A DNA stretch of 64,000 bases, taken from NCBI GenBank assembly GCA_013433145.1, contig CM024190.1:2480001-2544000 (forward strand), written 5' to 3'. Source of the DNA: Ascaris suum (taxonomy: Eukaryota; Nematoda; Chromadorea; Rhabditida; Ascarididae). Under the pieces are notes generated by a model. It was not told where the DNA came from and made no database searches. It saw only the letters and a program-made list of their open reading frames with translations. How positions within the stretch are numbered: the first letter of the stretch is position 1; each line of letters opens with the position of its first letter. Of the stretch, positions 1 to 13,160 are shown in pieces. The position numbers were made by a program, and so were the translations under genes.

Positions 1-54
1 CGTCAAGTGCAATGATCATCAACCCAAACTTCTGAGATATCATTTAAAATTTTC

Positions 55-86
<32 letters not shown>
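55..86. repeat. (AAAAC)n microsatellite
   Basis: About five perfect copies of CAAAA following a short A-run. Simple-sequence repeat with no coding context. Confidence 0.9.
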
Positions 87-1904
87 GCCCTCGGAAAATG
101 CATAGAGAAAAAAGATCACTGGACCAGATAGCATCCTTAATAACCATCCCTTTGTCAAGAGACAAAAATTTCGCTACGAAAGGAAATAGAGAAAACTTCA
201 AAACGTTATGGTCGTATCAGCAGAACATGCAGCGCAATATAAAAGTGAAGATGTTTTTAAGCTTTTCAAATTTGAACGCGTCTAATTAAGGTTGGAACTG
301 CTGATAACATCAAAAATCACAAACATTGCTAGCTTAGTGCTGAATGGCGCTTAACTACTCTATTGATGCATTGTTTCCACTTGGCGTACAAACTGTTTCG
401 TATCGCCTTTCACTTTGACATTCTTCGAGTGAACATAACAATTGCACATTTCGAATGCAAGACTTTTTTTCTCCGTTCATTGGAATATTATTCTATCACG
501 GAAAAAAAACTTACCAACTACTTACCATTGAAGAGCGAAACACCAAGGAACTTTTCAATTTAATAAGAGATTGTTGCCTCTCTTAAATGACTTTTTGCGA
601 ATTACTTTAGCGATTGAAATGTGAGGAAATTCTCGAAGATCATTTAAGTTCTTGGAAATTCCACCTTTTATAACCTACAATGAGCAAAGTTTGCCAAAAA
701 TTTTCAACCTGACGCAAACAAAGCAAACTTTTAATTTCTAAGCGATAGTAAGTGCCTATAATTTTGAACCGATCGGTGATACGGAGCGGAAAATTTTTGT
801 TGCGGCCATGACGAAAAATCTAAAAAAAAACATCATTCCAGGAAGCAATGTAGCTAGGGAAACTCCTCATCCATCTTGTGCTCTTTGAAGAGCAGGAAAC
901 TTTTCCCGCCTATCCCGAATGAGAAAAATATTGTCTTCACTGTCTCGCGCGACTTCCCACTGGAAATTGAGACAGTCACTACACTTCAGCTTGCGGGTTT
1001 TTCAAGTCAAACCATAGGGATGGGAGTGCCTTTTTGGCTCAATTGGCTCAATGTGGCTCGGGTTTATCGGAATCAGCATTAAGTTCTACAAGTGCAGGAG
1101 AGAGGTTTTCAAGCACAGAGATGATATAATGAATGCTTTTGTATAAAAATCAAATCAATGGAGCCTGATCCCACCTTCGGATTCGGCTCAGAATTGCTCA
1201 GTTTCAAAACGGTTTTTTAAAGCTGTACGATACCGCAAACCACTGAAAAGTGTCCCAAAGACATGCTGCTGAATAATTACTCGATTCTGCCCTTAACTTT
1301 ACTGACATTCTGTATTCGAATACCTGAGGTCTTCATCTGTGAATATGCGTCGCCAAATACGACGTTCTTTGGCTTAATGTCTTCCTTAATGAGTGTAACG
1401 TTTTGTTAATCATATAAAAAGATTTTGTTTAGAGGTGACAGCGATAGTGGATGGTAAACAATGGTCGCGTGACATACGATTCATTACTAATCAGCTCTCA
1501 GTTCTGATCATGAAATTGAAGACGATATCTTCGTAAAATGGAACGTGGTAGAAGAAAATCGGTGGGCATCTAACAAAAATCTCACCTGTTGTCTCAATTC
1601 ATTTACCTTGGGCTCTGTGGGTCCTGAAACCCCTAGTCGGTGGAACTGTTAGCATTACTGTGTCACACCTCTTGTCGGCTTAAAAAATCGCGCACACTAC
1701 TGATTTCTCACCAGGACATCTTATTCGATAGCGAAATATTTGAAAAAGCAATTCATGAAAATTGGAGGCGATCCGAACTCTTCTCTATGAAAAACGGTGC
1801 AACGTTACATTTTATTATGCACCTTCCCTCTTTTTCATACGTAGCTCTTTGTTCATGCCGCTTATCCCACTAGCTGCCCAACTCAGAACTTTTATTCAAA
1901 AGCA

Positions 1905-1992
1905 TTGTTGATTCAATATGGATATATAGATACCTCAGTAGTTATACCTCAGATATCCACATAGAAATACCTCAGTAGTCGATTCAATATGT
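1905..1992. repeat. Short interspersed direct repeats (ATACCTCAGTAGT and GATTCAATATG)
   Basis: ATACCTCAGTAGT occurs at the start and end of the segment, with a third partial copy (ATACCTCAG) between. The whole is bracketed by two copies of GATTCAATATG. It looks like a small local duplication. Confidence 0.6.
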
Positions 1993-3889
1993 ATGGACAT
2001 TGCTATGTTGTTGGTATAGCTTTCCGCATAGAATGGGCCTGAATGGTGCAGGTGAATAGCTTGAAAAGGTCATAACGCTAACTCTGCCAATCGAACTGAC
2101 AGAACAAAAAAGGCGACATAGACATGTTTGCTCATATCGACACGTGACAGCTGAACGAAGATCTAAATAAAGGCGCTGATATAAATACGAATAAGCATGA
2201 ATTTGCCCTAAGTGCATGAAACAGTCAAGTAAATAAAACAACCAGAACACAACAATGTTCGAATCGTGTGGCCAAAGGAACGTGGGAGGTTGATGAACTG
2301 TACGAAAGGAAGTTATACTTATCTTTGGCAAGAAAGACGAGAAAACTCGCTGGAACATACTCCTAAATCCTGGAATACCATGTGATTTAAGCGGAGATGG
2401 AAACATTCATATGGATCTCAGCCACCATTACCGAACGCGAACAGCTTAAGAAAAGAAGTAACATATAGGCCTAAATCAATTATATGGTTCCTAAAATGCA
2501 GTTCTAGATTTTTTGTATAAAAGTGCTGCTAACTCCACCAACAATACTGTGGATTGATTTCTGAGCGATTTCCCAAAAATCAAATTCCACATTTCCAATC
2601 GTCGAATCGCATCTAAAAATACAGCCGCCTTGCATGTAGTTTCGAATACAACTTGGACGAGTATAGTTAATACTAGAACGAATTCTTTGCTGTTCGATAA
2701 AGGTAGCTGTTATACGCAAATTTGCTTTCATATCGTTTTCATCTATGCGAAATATGCAACGAATCGATTCTAAGGTACATATGCGCAAAAAAAAAAGGAA
2801 AATGCAAACCGAAAAGCATGCGCTCATCTACAACAGTGCCCTCAATAATACTGCTATTTTGCACTTCTTTTTGGTGTTGCCAATGATGTAATTTTATGTC
2901 TGCAAGAAACAATTTGAAATCAGTGGAAAACTTTTTCATCGCAAAAAAAACGTCGAAGCAAATTAGCTAGAGAAAATTATCTGTAGCTCTTTCCGAATTG
3001 GAATGCTTTTCAGCAAACAGTATTCGCATACTTCCACTTTTTTGAGATTTTTCAGCAAGTTCTAAAAATTTGAAGCTTTGCATAATATATTGATGTATGC
3101 CTTAAAAGCCATTTTACAATTCTTGGGGTCCATAATTATTGGCTGCGGGTGTGAAGGAGAAGGATGTGGGACGGAAGTGGAAGGGAACAAGGGACGGATA
3201 ACTGACTCATATTTTTCTCAAAATTTTGCGGACAGTTATAGCCGAGTATGAAACTTTCGATCTTAATGTAAGAGAGGAGATGTAGAAGGTGTTGTATGCT
3301 GTACACGTGAAAGCCAAGAACGAATAAGAAATCCTGAAACTCACTAGTCCAGGTGAACGAGGAAGCACGATTAAAGGTAACTGGGAAAATGCTTATACTG
3401 AGGTAAGCCTATAACCGCCGCTTTACGACAAATAACAAAGAAAAATAGTAATAAAAGAGTTTCAACGGTTTGTGTAGTGATTTGGACTGCTTCCTATAAA
3501 AACTCTTTAAAGATTTTTTTTCATTTGAAGTTATCTATTACACTGTAACAAGAAAGTTGGATGAATGGTCGCCACGGAACTTCAAAATGATATGCGGTTG
3601 CCTTGACATATTATTTTGAAAGGCGACGAAAGGTAATGCTGGGACCACAAAGTGGGGACAAACTTCATGGAAGGAAAAGCAATTGCTTATCAAACAGATT
3701 CGCTGTTTAGATGACGGCCGACATCGACAATTCCTTATAGTTAAGATGCAGCGGTAGGTTTCTGTCGCCAATCCATCGCCTACCTCTCACATTCTCACCG
3801 TTCTCGAGGAGCTCGCTTAGTGTACAGTAACTCAAGCAAACAGCAAAAAAAAGCTCATGAGGCATGCTTCATCCTAAGCAGCTTTCAGT

Positions 3890-4310
3890 GTTGACAGGCA
3901 CCAAAGAGAGGAAGCATGGAAGGTAACTAGACAAGAAGCCGCCGCCGAGAGAGAGACGCAGTAAGGCGCTGGTTATGCGATATGTGGGCGGCAAACCGAA
4001 CCGTCTGCCTTTTTCTGTCGTTTGCCAGCCGGCTGCCTCGTATTGAGTGAGCGAAAAGCTGAATGGGGGTGCGTTTGTGTGCGTGAGTAACTAGCTCAGG
4101 GGATGAATGAAGCGCCGAGTGAATGAATGGCGTAATTCCGTGCAGCTCAATTTCGCTATCGGTTCGCTAGGAAACCGCGCAACGCTCACACTGCTGCGTA
4201 CTGCGTATCCTCCGCATGAATGAAAACGGATGAGTGCGGTGACCGCAGACGGCTAAGCGGCGACATCAATGAAATGAGCTGCATTCACTAACGCTCTTTA
4301 CTAGCTCAAT
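3890..4310. promoter_or_regulatory. GC-rich island with GAATGAATG-type repeats
   Basis: Clearly richer in G+C and CpG than its surroundings (for example AAGCCGCCGCCGAGAGAG and GCCAGCCGGCTGCC), with many copies of GAATGA/GAGTGAATG. No long frame is open on either strand. It could be an alternative promoter, an enhancer, or an unannotated 5' exon; the sequence alone does not decide. Confidence 0.3.
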
Positions 4311-4385
4311 GTTTTTACCGCATTATGACTGCACATAGTGCGATGCACAGCCGAGTACTGATGGGGATTGCGGCCTCGCGTATAG

Positions 4386-4422
4386 TGAGGGGGGGGGAGG
4401 AGGGGGAGGGGGAAGAGGGAGA
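4386..4422. repeat. Homopurine G-rich tract
   Basis: Uninterrupted run of G and A with blocks of 9, 5 and 5 guanines. Such a tract may form a triplex or G-quadruplex; nothing else is visible in it. Confidence 0.8.
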
Positions 4423-4669
4423 GTTAATGGAAGATACTCGTGACACTGTCGACAGAAAGTTCGGAAAATGGTTTCTAATGAGCACGCACCACTCATAGGA
4501 GTACGCGATCTCATAAATATGATCGGGTTTACCACAAAGATTAGACATGATGTGAGGTGGAGATGCTATGGGAGGCAGACAGAGGGCTGCTGTCACTAAA
4601 TTGTCCTGTATCAACCGCACGCATTCGTTGCTTTTATGCGACCAAAACCTCGTTTTTTTTTTTTTTTTT

Positions 4670-4888
4670 GTAATTGCCACACCTTAACTGCTGAAATCGG
4701 ATCATGCAATTTGTTCCATTAATCAAACCCACCAGCTGCCACACCTTGTAATTGTAATTGTAATTGTAATTGCAAAAAATTATAGTATCATGTAATTGCC
4801 ACACCTTAACTGCTGAAATCGGAGAACTTCCAAAGATCTCATGCAATTTGCATCTTCTGAAATTCCATTAATCAAACCCACCAGCTGC
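4670..4888. repeat. Imperfect tandem duplication separated by (TGTAAT)n
   Basis: Unit 1 (4670-4738) and unit 2 (4792-4888) share TAATTGCCACACCTTAACTG, CTGAAATCGGA, ATGCAATTTG and the ending TCCATTAATCAAACCCACC. Unit 2 carries two extra segments of about 15 nt each that unit 1 lacks. Between the units lie a partial copy (GCCACACCTTG) and four TGTAAT hexamers. It is best explained by duplication followed by deletion, or by slippage seeded by the hexamer. Confidence 0.75.
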
Positions 4889-5183
4889 AAAATTAACGCT
4901 CGAAAACAGCTACACATTGCGCAACAATATGCTTTCCTGAAAACCCGACCGCTCACACAAGACCGCAACCGAGCGTCCGTTTTTCCTGCATCGATTCATA
5001 ACTTGCATAGATAAATTTGCTTCCATCTTTAAGCTTCGACAACTCAATGAGGATGTGAGTAATAAAGCGAAATGAGGTTCGAGAGTTACTTTGGCTTTCA
5101 ATTATCCACGCCAAATCTCATCGCCGCAACTTTCCTCCTTGGCGGTTTTGAGGCCATAGGGAGCAGATAGAATCCTAGCCTTT

Positions 5184-5186
<3 letters not shown>

Positions 5187-5253
<67 letters not shown>
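5187..5253. repeat. (TA)n microsatellite
   Basis: About 33 perfect AT dinucleotides. Confidence 0.95.
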
Positions 5254-5256
<3 letters not shown>

Positions 5257-7033
5257 AAAGTGCACGCGCAGTCAGCGTAGGCAACAACATTTTGAAATCC
5301 GTCGTCCTGTTCAGCCTGCTTCCTGGCAAACTTACCTATTTTATCTCTGCAGTAATCCCACCGATCTCCTTTCAGCGTTTTCTACTCTCTATTAGCTAGT
5401 GCATTCATTGAAGCACGCTTTCCACAATAACTATCTGTTTTTATTTCAAATGCGCTAATTCCCGGGCAATATTCTATTGTTAAATGAAGATAAAAAATCA
5501 AAAAGTTGAAATCCAATTTCATCGAAACTAAAACGATCGAAGTAGATAATAACAGAAAAAGTTAACTTTCAGTTTCCTTCTAAAGAAGTACCTTAATTTA
5601 AACTGTCAAAATTGATTTTCTTCAATAAGAGATCAAGGAAAGATAAGTGGAGCCGCAAAACACGCTAATCTGTGCTTTGATATTAGTTGTTCTACATAGC
5701 ACAAACGGTTTGTCTGCGTAAAATACCAATTGATCTATACAACTTCTGTGATGTTTATACGAGAATCCCGTTATATATGTGGTCTCAGGGGATTCGCTGG
5801 TATCCGCGAATGCGACAAAACAATGTCGGAATCAACAGCGCTGCGTCCAGCTTGTAAGGCTCCTTTTGGCTTACGCCGCTAGCATATACTTCTAAAGTTT
5901 CCTTTTGCGCTACAACTAGACCACCACGATCAACGCCTAGTCCTCTATCTTCAACAACCATAAATTTGTATATCTTTATTTCATTACCTGCTGGCTTTTC
6001 TCACCGCTTCAGGAAATCGTCATTACGTCAGCATCGATGATTTTACATATATGTCGAGTAATGCACTGAGCTGGATAACGAAACACTCGTGACAAAATAC
6101 TCTGCGAAAAATGAACATAAAAACATCGCAGTGAAATTATACCGCAAAAAACGTTGCAACGTAAGCGGCTTTTCCGATGTGACATTTGCGTGGGATGCAT
6201 AGGAGAGTGCGCAGGCTGGCACGAGCTCAGGTTCTGTCTTTTCATTTCAACAGCTAATGAAATTCTCCCCCAATCAAATTCTCAAATCATTTCGAACGTG
6301 ACTCATTTCCTCACAGTGGCACTCTCAAAATCGTATGATAGAAATTCGCGACCACTCAAAAAATCAAAGAATGAAAGAAAATTTTCCTTTGATGCGAAAC
6401 AAAAATTACGCCCAATAGCTGTGTAATTTTTGCTCATTCTAGCAATCACGCATTAAAATGAAAACAAAGGGGAAACACAAGCGGCAAGGCGTCGATAGCA
6501 GAAAGTCGTTAAAGGATGGTAGGAGAATTCTGATGCGACGAGAGGAGGAAATAGACTCATCGCTTAACACGAAAGAAAGAGCGAGCCGTGTTAGGAGACA
6601 CAACACTTCAAAGCAGCGACGCATTTAGAATGAACACGGCAAAGGTGGTTGCATCCTTCAAAAACTTTCTAACCTTGAATTTCCCAAACATCTCCGCCGG
6701 ATTTTTGCTGCCGAATGTTGGAGAATATTTCGCTAATAATTTTTGCTCACCGTTTGCTTAATTACCCTTTTGTTCTACAACGCGCATTAACCCCTTTAAG
6801 TGGTGTCCAGCTCGCGAAATGAAAATTCTCTGGACACTCCCACTTGAAAAATATTGCATACACTATTATCATAACGAATGCTTGCTTCGATGATGTTCTA
6901 CAACCACAAGGTTTAATGAAACCATCCATCCGATAATATGAACTCGGTGAATAAACGATGCTCTCATAAACCTCAGAGCACTACTTGTCCATAATCTCGA
7001 TAGTTCTACTAATTCTGCGCTATTTATTTACAG

Positions 7034-7221
7034 CAAATAAGACGAAACTTTGTTCGAAGTGCTCAAGCCGAACATCAAATCGCCCCTTCGAACAAACATC
7101 ATATGCCGAATTTGAACATGCGGACACTTTGGTTGGAAAGCTGGACGCTGAAATTTCTGGCATTGCGCGGGACATAAGCACTTCTGATGGAAACATCAAC
7201 ACCAATTTACCAAATGAATGA
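7034..7221 (+). CDS. Possible terminal coding exon, plus strand
   Basis: A good acceptor (TATTTATTTACAG) is followed by an open frame that includes SSRTSNRPFEQTSYAEFEH and GKLDAEISGIARDISTSDG and stops at TGA. The composition is less AT-biased than the surroundings. No upstream partner exon on this strand was identified and I recognise no domain, so this may be a chance frame. Confidence 0.2.
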
Positions 7222-9514
7222 AGTCTACGGCAGTCACGCATCGGAATGGGAAGCCGAAATCCAACGCGCCAGAATGCAAGATATCCTCACTACTGTCTGT
7301 ATGAATGAGGATAACAAAACGTATCACCTATCTTTCAACAATGTGTGCTGATCGTAAATGGAACAAGCTAAACCACACTCACCTGTTTATGCCGAATGCG
7401 CAAATTTTTAGCAGTTTTGATTGAACACAGAATCCACACTATATTGCAGTGACCAATGGGCGCAAAATTCTCTTACTGCTGATTCAAGAAATATTAGGCG
7501 GTGCGGTATTTTTACTCCTCGCATAGCTATCGGAGATGCTGTTCAACAGTATGATAGCGTAAATAATGTTGGGCAGAATGCTAGATATAAATGAGGCGAG
7601 CAGTTTTACTGGCACATTTCCGCACCTATGCACTCATTAACTAGACACTATGAAAAGCACTCAAATGGATTTCCAACGATGCTTTCAACACAACTGCACA
7701 ACTGTTTCAGCTGAAGGATGAAAATCGGACAATCAGAATCAATCCAAACTGCCACTCAGCTAAAATATAGTGTTATTTTTGAGAGACCAAACAAGGAAGC
7801 AACTGGATGGGGCCAGCAGCTAATTAGAAACGCTCAAGAGGGAACCAATAACGTAGAAAAAGTATACTAAATGCTAAATGTGGGCGTTAAACACAAGCAT
7901 GCGTCCCTGCTCAGCGGGGATTGTTTTGACTGGCGGCGACTTTCGCCATTCAAAACCGCCCACACATCCATCTACGAGCAGAAGCTAACATGCACACGCA
8001 TACATAAACACAGAGAAACGCATTGTTCAATAACTCAACTCGAAAACAGTTTCAAAATAAACAGCTAAAGTCGAATTTAATCTAAGATTTGGGACCATCA
8101 TACAAGATGCTTTGTAAAAATTTCGACGTGGAGTGCCTAATGTCGAAGGGGCAATCTTCTTTGCAGTACTAAAACGTTGAACGAGCATTCTGACGATTCA
8201 TTCTGTGAAAATAATAGCACATAACGCATATGATACTATATAAGACACAAGTAGAGCAACACTTCGTAAGACTTCAAAGAAAATCATCTTCTTCAGCGCC
8301 TACGAACTGAAGTACCTATTTGAATAGCCAAAAAAAAAAAAAAAAAAAAAAAATCAATGGAATTATCCGATGAGAATGAATATACGAAAAATTCAAAGAA
8401 CTCACAGCTTGCAAAACATAATTTGTGCAAAAAGCTGGGTCGTATTTGTGCAATCAGCAAACACATATCTATAAGGAAAATCGAAATTAGATATTCGGGG
8501 AATTTTTTGTATCTCTATCGAAAAATATTTACGGATCTCCTCTTGTATAAAGATGTTTTTGCAACAGCCAAATAAAATTTCTAACGCGATGCCATTTTAT
8601 ATTCGAATGTCATAACGATATTCTCTCACAAAATGACGTTAGGAAAATTTTGAAGCGAAAACAAATGAAACTATATGGAAGAAAACTTTCAAAGTAAAAT
8701 GAACGAAATGGACAAAAATATAAAAGCAAGTGAAGAGAGCAAAGCGGAACAAAATGGATCCAGAGCGAGTGAAAGTTTTTTTTTTGAGGTATGAAGAAGG
8801 AAGCTAAAGTTAAGAAATTGAGACAATAGAATTAAAAAGGCGATTTTTCTTTCAATGGGCGAAGTTGGTGCCAAATCATTTGGGCAACCCTTAATTGTTG
8901 ATGAGTGGGAGTACCACTTCTCGCTGCTTCAGCCTTCAACTTATGGATGCGATAAACGCCTTTATTACTTCGCCACAGGTTAAGGCCGATGAGTGCGGGA
9001 ATACAGCTCTCGAAGGAAGGAAGTGCAGGGCGGATCTTCCAAACATATGAATGAATTTCGATAAAACTTGACTAAAAACGATTACATTTGCGCGTCCAGT
9101 TTCCTATTGATGGTTCTTTACGGCTCAGAAATATAAAAATCGTCTTCAAAAATTGAAAGAAAAATGACTATAGCGCAATGACGTATCGCAAAGATAATTA
9201 GTGGGATCCGCGAGCAAAAAAAAAAAAAAAAACAAAGGAATGACTGGACGTCTGAGAGCAGTCATAAAGGTAGTCGAAGGTGGATAGAAAGTTCGACGAG
9301 CAGGAAATAGCCATAAATCAGAGAAATGGATCAACAAAGTAGATGAATAGCAATCGATGAGTCGCAAAATCTGATGAATAATAAAGAAACGCGAATGCGC
9401 TACTTTGGTGAACGGCTTTACAATAATAGTTCGAAAGTAGAAGTGACGGGATCGACCAGAAAAAAAAAATAAAAGAAAAAAATTCTCGTAAAATTTTTGC
9501 CAAAATTGAATGCT

Positions 9515-9569
9515 ACAATTAACGATAAATTCACAACGATAAATTTTGGTATAATTAACGATAAATTCA
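9515..9569. repeat. Direct repeat AATTAACGATAAATTCA
   Basis: AATTAACGATAAATTCA occurs twice, with a third shorter copy (AACGATAAATT) between. A short tandem array in non-coding AT-rich DNA. Confidence 0.7.
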
Positions 9570-12334
9570 AAAGATTGTTGCAGCACTCTATTCTGATTGG
9601 ATTTCTATCCTGTCATTGCGCAAAAAATAAAAATATAAGAAGTTGTCAAACGTTGACGAAAAAGATTTAAAATTAAAACAAACTTTACGCGTATTATCTG
9701 CAATAATCATCTCAAAAACATCGACAATGAGACCGAATTTTTATGATAATCAACTGGTGAGCTGAAAACATTGAGTGAAGATATTCAACTTTTACAGTTT
9801 AAAAAAAAAAAGGATCTGCTGAATTCGAAGAGCTTGAAAGAGACCACAACAACTGATTTTGAAACAAACAGAGGTATCTATGAACAAAAGAGTAAAGGAC
9901 CACCCAGTAAAGTAGACAGAAATGTGGACAATAGCAAATAATCCAAAATGCCGGAAACAACTAATTACTAAGGAAGTTAGTGAAATGTTTTGCACATAGT
10001 TAATGCTTTCAACGTCGTAACATATTAAAGCTTCTTGCCTGGAGTGATAAATTATCACTCGAAAGTAATCAGCAATCTTTAAGCACAATGAAAAGAGATC
10101 TCAATCCCATAGAAAGTAAACAGGACGTAACCTAGTGTCGTCATTTTAGTGCTATTTAAGTTTTAAACTTATCACAGTTTCTCGGATGCAACTTAAATGG
10201 CAATTATGGCTTTTCGACAGGTGCCCTCAATGCAATGCACGATTTTTCAAAAAACGAGAGGCTTTAGAACGTTCGTTCAGTGAGAATGTAACAAATGACG
10301 CTAAGCATTATACTTATCAAAGGTAGCCTCTGAGATTTAAACAAACAAGCTGCTATATTGAGGCTTGAATTACAGTTGCTATGAGACGTATTCCTTACTC
10401 TGAAAGCTATTCGAAAATTGTTCGCGAGCGATTTTAGTAAATCAACTACACAATCAATTACGCATATAGAGCTGAATTTTAAGCATCTCACAGTGAATCG
10501 AATTCAATGAATCGGCTTCAGTAAAACATGCAAAATTTTCATCCAAATACATTGGAGTCTTTTAAAGCGATAATTCCCCTTCCGTCCTTTTAATATGACT
10601 GGAGTTCCCTCAACCCTTTTTTCCCTTGACATAAATGAACGGAATTGCTATCTACGAATGGAGACTTCATTTTCACGCCTGAGCGTCATGACAGACACAG
10701 ACAAATTAGTTTTTAAATAAGCACTAGTTGTATTTAAATCATATTTGTAGAAATTGACAATAGTGCAATAAGTGCAAAATGTTACGCAATAACGTCAAAC
10801 ATATCGACGATTCTCACCTGCAGTTGGCTAATGAATGACGTATGTGAGAGGCGTAATGCAACGACGTAACCTGTTAAAGTTTTCAGATCATTTCTCATTG
10901 TTTGATATATGTACTTTGCAAAAAAAAAAAAAAAAAAAAATTCAACGGACAAATGCGCACTCACATAAAAATAGATTTGCATTACGCAACTGCCAACAGA
11001 ACGTCCTGTAGAACAATTACGATAAACATGCAAGTTCATATATGTGTGGGAGTTAACTCTTTATCGCTATAATTAACACATATTTCGACGGTGATTTAGT
11101 GAGATTTCATCTATTTATGTGACTACATTAAAAGATTGAAGATACGTTGCGCATATGAAAGGAGTAAAGAAACTCTCTCATACAAGAGCAGTATTCCACC
11201 TTCAACCACACCAATATCCACATTTTCATGCCGCTGTTTCAGGGATATATGCAACAGCATGACTAATTAAACATATGCATGCAATAAGTAATGCTGCTAC
11301 TAAACGCTAATCTTTGTAGATACGCGCGCATTAGTCTATAAGTACCCTGAGGTGTTGTGGTTGCAAATCCTCAAGCAAGATAATCAACCCAAAACTAGAG
11401 ATCCTCTCGGCTCAAAAGACTTAAAATAGTGAGTGAATGATGCAGCCAGGATCTCAAGTCAATTTCGCTTAGTGGACTACAAAGCCATAACATGCGATTA
11501 TTCGCGGAGCTAACGTCTCTTCATTGGCATGAAGATTAAATGTTTCACAACGCGAAGATCTTGAAAAGGCCTCTGGACCTTAAATGGCATCGGGGAATAA
11601 AGAAGTTCCGATGCGCTCCTTATAGACCTTTCATGAGCAACAATGTTACAATAATTTTGATTCAACGCTGCGTTGCTTCCAGTGGGAATTAAAAGACCAA
11701 CAGCATTTTAACATCGGCCAATAAACCAGACACCCATCGGTATGCGTCCTCGCAATCCGAGAGATTATTCACAGCTTGCGTGGATTATTAGCTTATACAC
11801 ATCAACGTCATTTTGCCCATAACATATAATGCAAAATATATAGCAAACAACAAATCAATATGATTAACGAAATCGGATGCGATATATGTCGTCTCACATT
11901 TAACGATACTGAAACATCGTATGGAAAATGAGCCACTGCCACAAGAGATGCATTCCAGCTAAGATCAACGCTATTTCTCGATTAAGCATCGACTTTTGAA
12001 TAGAATAAACAAATAGCGTATCTTACAATGAATATTAGCACATTACAATGTGCGAAATCAACTATGTAACGTTCAACCAATGTTTGATTGTTGCTAAAAC
12101 AAGGTGGCAACGGTTAGTATGCCATCGTTTAGATATATGATTAAGAACATTCACAAAAATGCAAATAAATGGTGAAATGGCATGAAATTTAGGCACTGAA
12201 ACGTCCCAAAAATAGAATTTAGAAAAATGCATAGTTCGCACCTATTCTACTGTTATGTACCTAATGCAACAAACCTGAAGAGCGTAAACGCTAACAACTG
12301 GATGATAAGTAACACGAGTAAAGAAACGACACTA

Positions 12335-12337
<3 letters not shown>

Positions 12338-12419
<82 letters not shown>
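12338..12419. repeat. (TA)n microsatellite
   Basis: About 40 perfect TA dinucleotides. It forms part of a 69-codon frame that is purely repeat-derived and not coding. Confidence 0.95.
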
Positions 12420-12423
<4 letters not shown>

Positions 12424-13006
12424 TGCCCTACACTAAGCTAAATTTATTCTGGTTTAGTTGGAAGTTTGTACTTTTCACGCGGAAAATATTTTCAATCGCT
12501 ATCTAACAGTGAATTTTATTTGAGTTTAAGTCAGAATAAAATGGGATTTATTTTGAGACATTAGGGAAATTTTTATTCGTGAGAAATATTTGTTGATCAC
12601 TTATTGAAATCACAGCTGGCAATAAATTATCGTTGGAAAAAGTGTAATAATAAAAACTGAAAAAAATGCGTCTCAATTTCTGAATAATTATGGACGATGA
12701 TCACAATTAAGCATCCAAAATAGATATAGATATCAGCATTAGCAAGCATATTTAAAAACGTCCCATATAACGAATGGTGATAGCGAATTGACTTCAACAC
12801 ATTTTCTGCAGTAATGCAATTTAGCGCGTTTGTAGCATTCGAATTTAATTTTATTGTGTGTTATAAGTTGGTGTAAGCGTATGAAAAAGCATAAAGCGTA
12901 AAACTAAACGCTATCCGGGAATGGATTTTGTTGCTGCTAAAGAGCAAAAAATGGAAATGCGAAGACGAACAAAATACTTGAGAGGATTCAAATTGAAATA
13001 TCTAAC

Positions 13007-13160
13007 CGGTGATGACGATCTCCGAATACTCGCTATCAGTCCATAACAAGGGTGCCGTATACATTCGCAACTTAAATCGGTAAGCCGCACCCGCCTTTAA
13101 TGGACCATTGCACACTACTTCTGCGTCGATATCTTCACAAGTACTGTCCACTCCAATGAC
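13007..13160 (-). CDS. dep-1: dep-1-like exon 17: last ectodomain exon in the window
   Basis: Acceptor AATAATAG|GTCATT and donor ATCACCG|GTTAGA; 51 codons plus 1 nt. It encodes VIGVDSTCEDIDAEVV, then CNGPLKAGAAYRFKLRMYTA and PLLWTDSEYSEIVIT. The CNGPLK.G..Y motif and the LWTD..YS end are diagnostic of the last FN3-like domain of R3 receptor phosphatases, directly before the membrane helix. The phase-1 donor shows that the gene continues to the left. Confidence 0.85.

Larger units (their letters stand above)
1..13006. other. No supportable gene; probable giant intron of the dep-1-like gene
   Basis: This stretch follows the donor at 13006. I read the minus strand for R3 phosphatase cytoplasmic motifs (a membrane helix followed by basic residues, DYINAN, FWRM.W, WPDHG, HCSAGVGR) and found none, and no exon with paired splice sites and protein-like composition. 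The open frames present are AT-rich and look like chance. It contains the repeats and the GC-rich island listed separately. Calling it an intron is inference; it could also hold a gene end plus intergenic DNA. Confidence 0.45.

Noticed and set aside
1300..1400. Minus-strand reading with DIKPKNVVF, resembling a protein-kinase catalytic loop
   Set aside because: It is about 30 residues with no HRD histidine, no DFG and no neighbouring kinase exons; a chance match or very old relic cannot be separated.
2504..2827. 107-codon cysteine-containing minus frame
   Set aside because: No ATG with a signal peptide that fits, no splice borders and AT-rich composition; it could not be told from chance.
8884..9052. 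Two overlapping plus-strand frames of coding-like composition (one begins at an ATG with MSGSTTSRCFSLQLMDAINA)
   Set aside because: Both frames are short, neither has good splice borders, and a frameshift would be needed to join them; probably a degenerate repeat.
9146..9586. 146-codon minus-strand open frame
   Set aside because: It begins at a TTG, is AT-biased with a phenylalanine run encoded by poly-A/T, and has no splice partners; it looks like chance.
12227..12436. 69-codon plus frame ending in an Ile-Tyr repeat
   Set aside because: The second half is the translated (TA)n array; not a gene.
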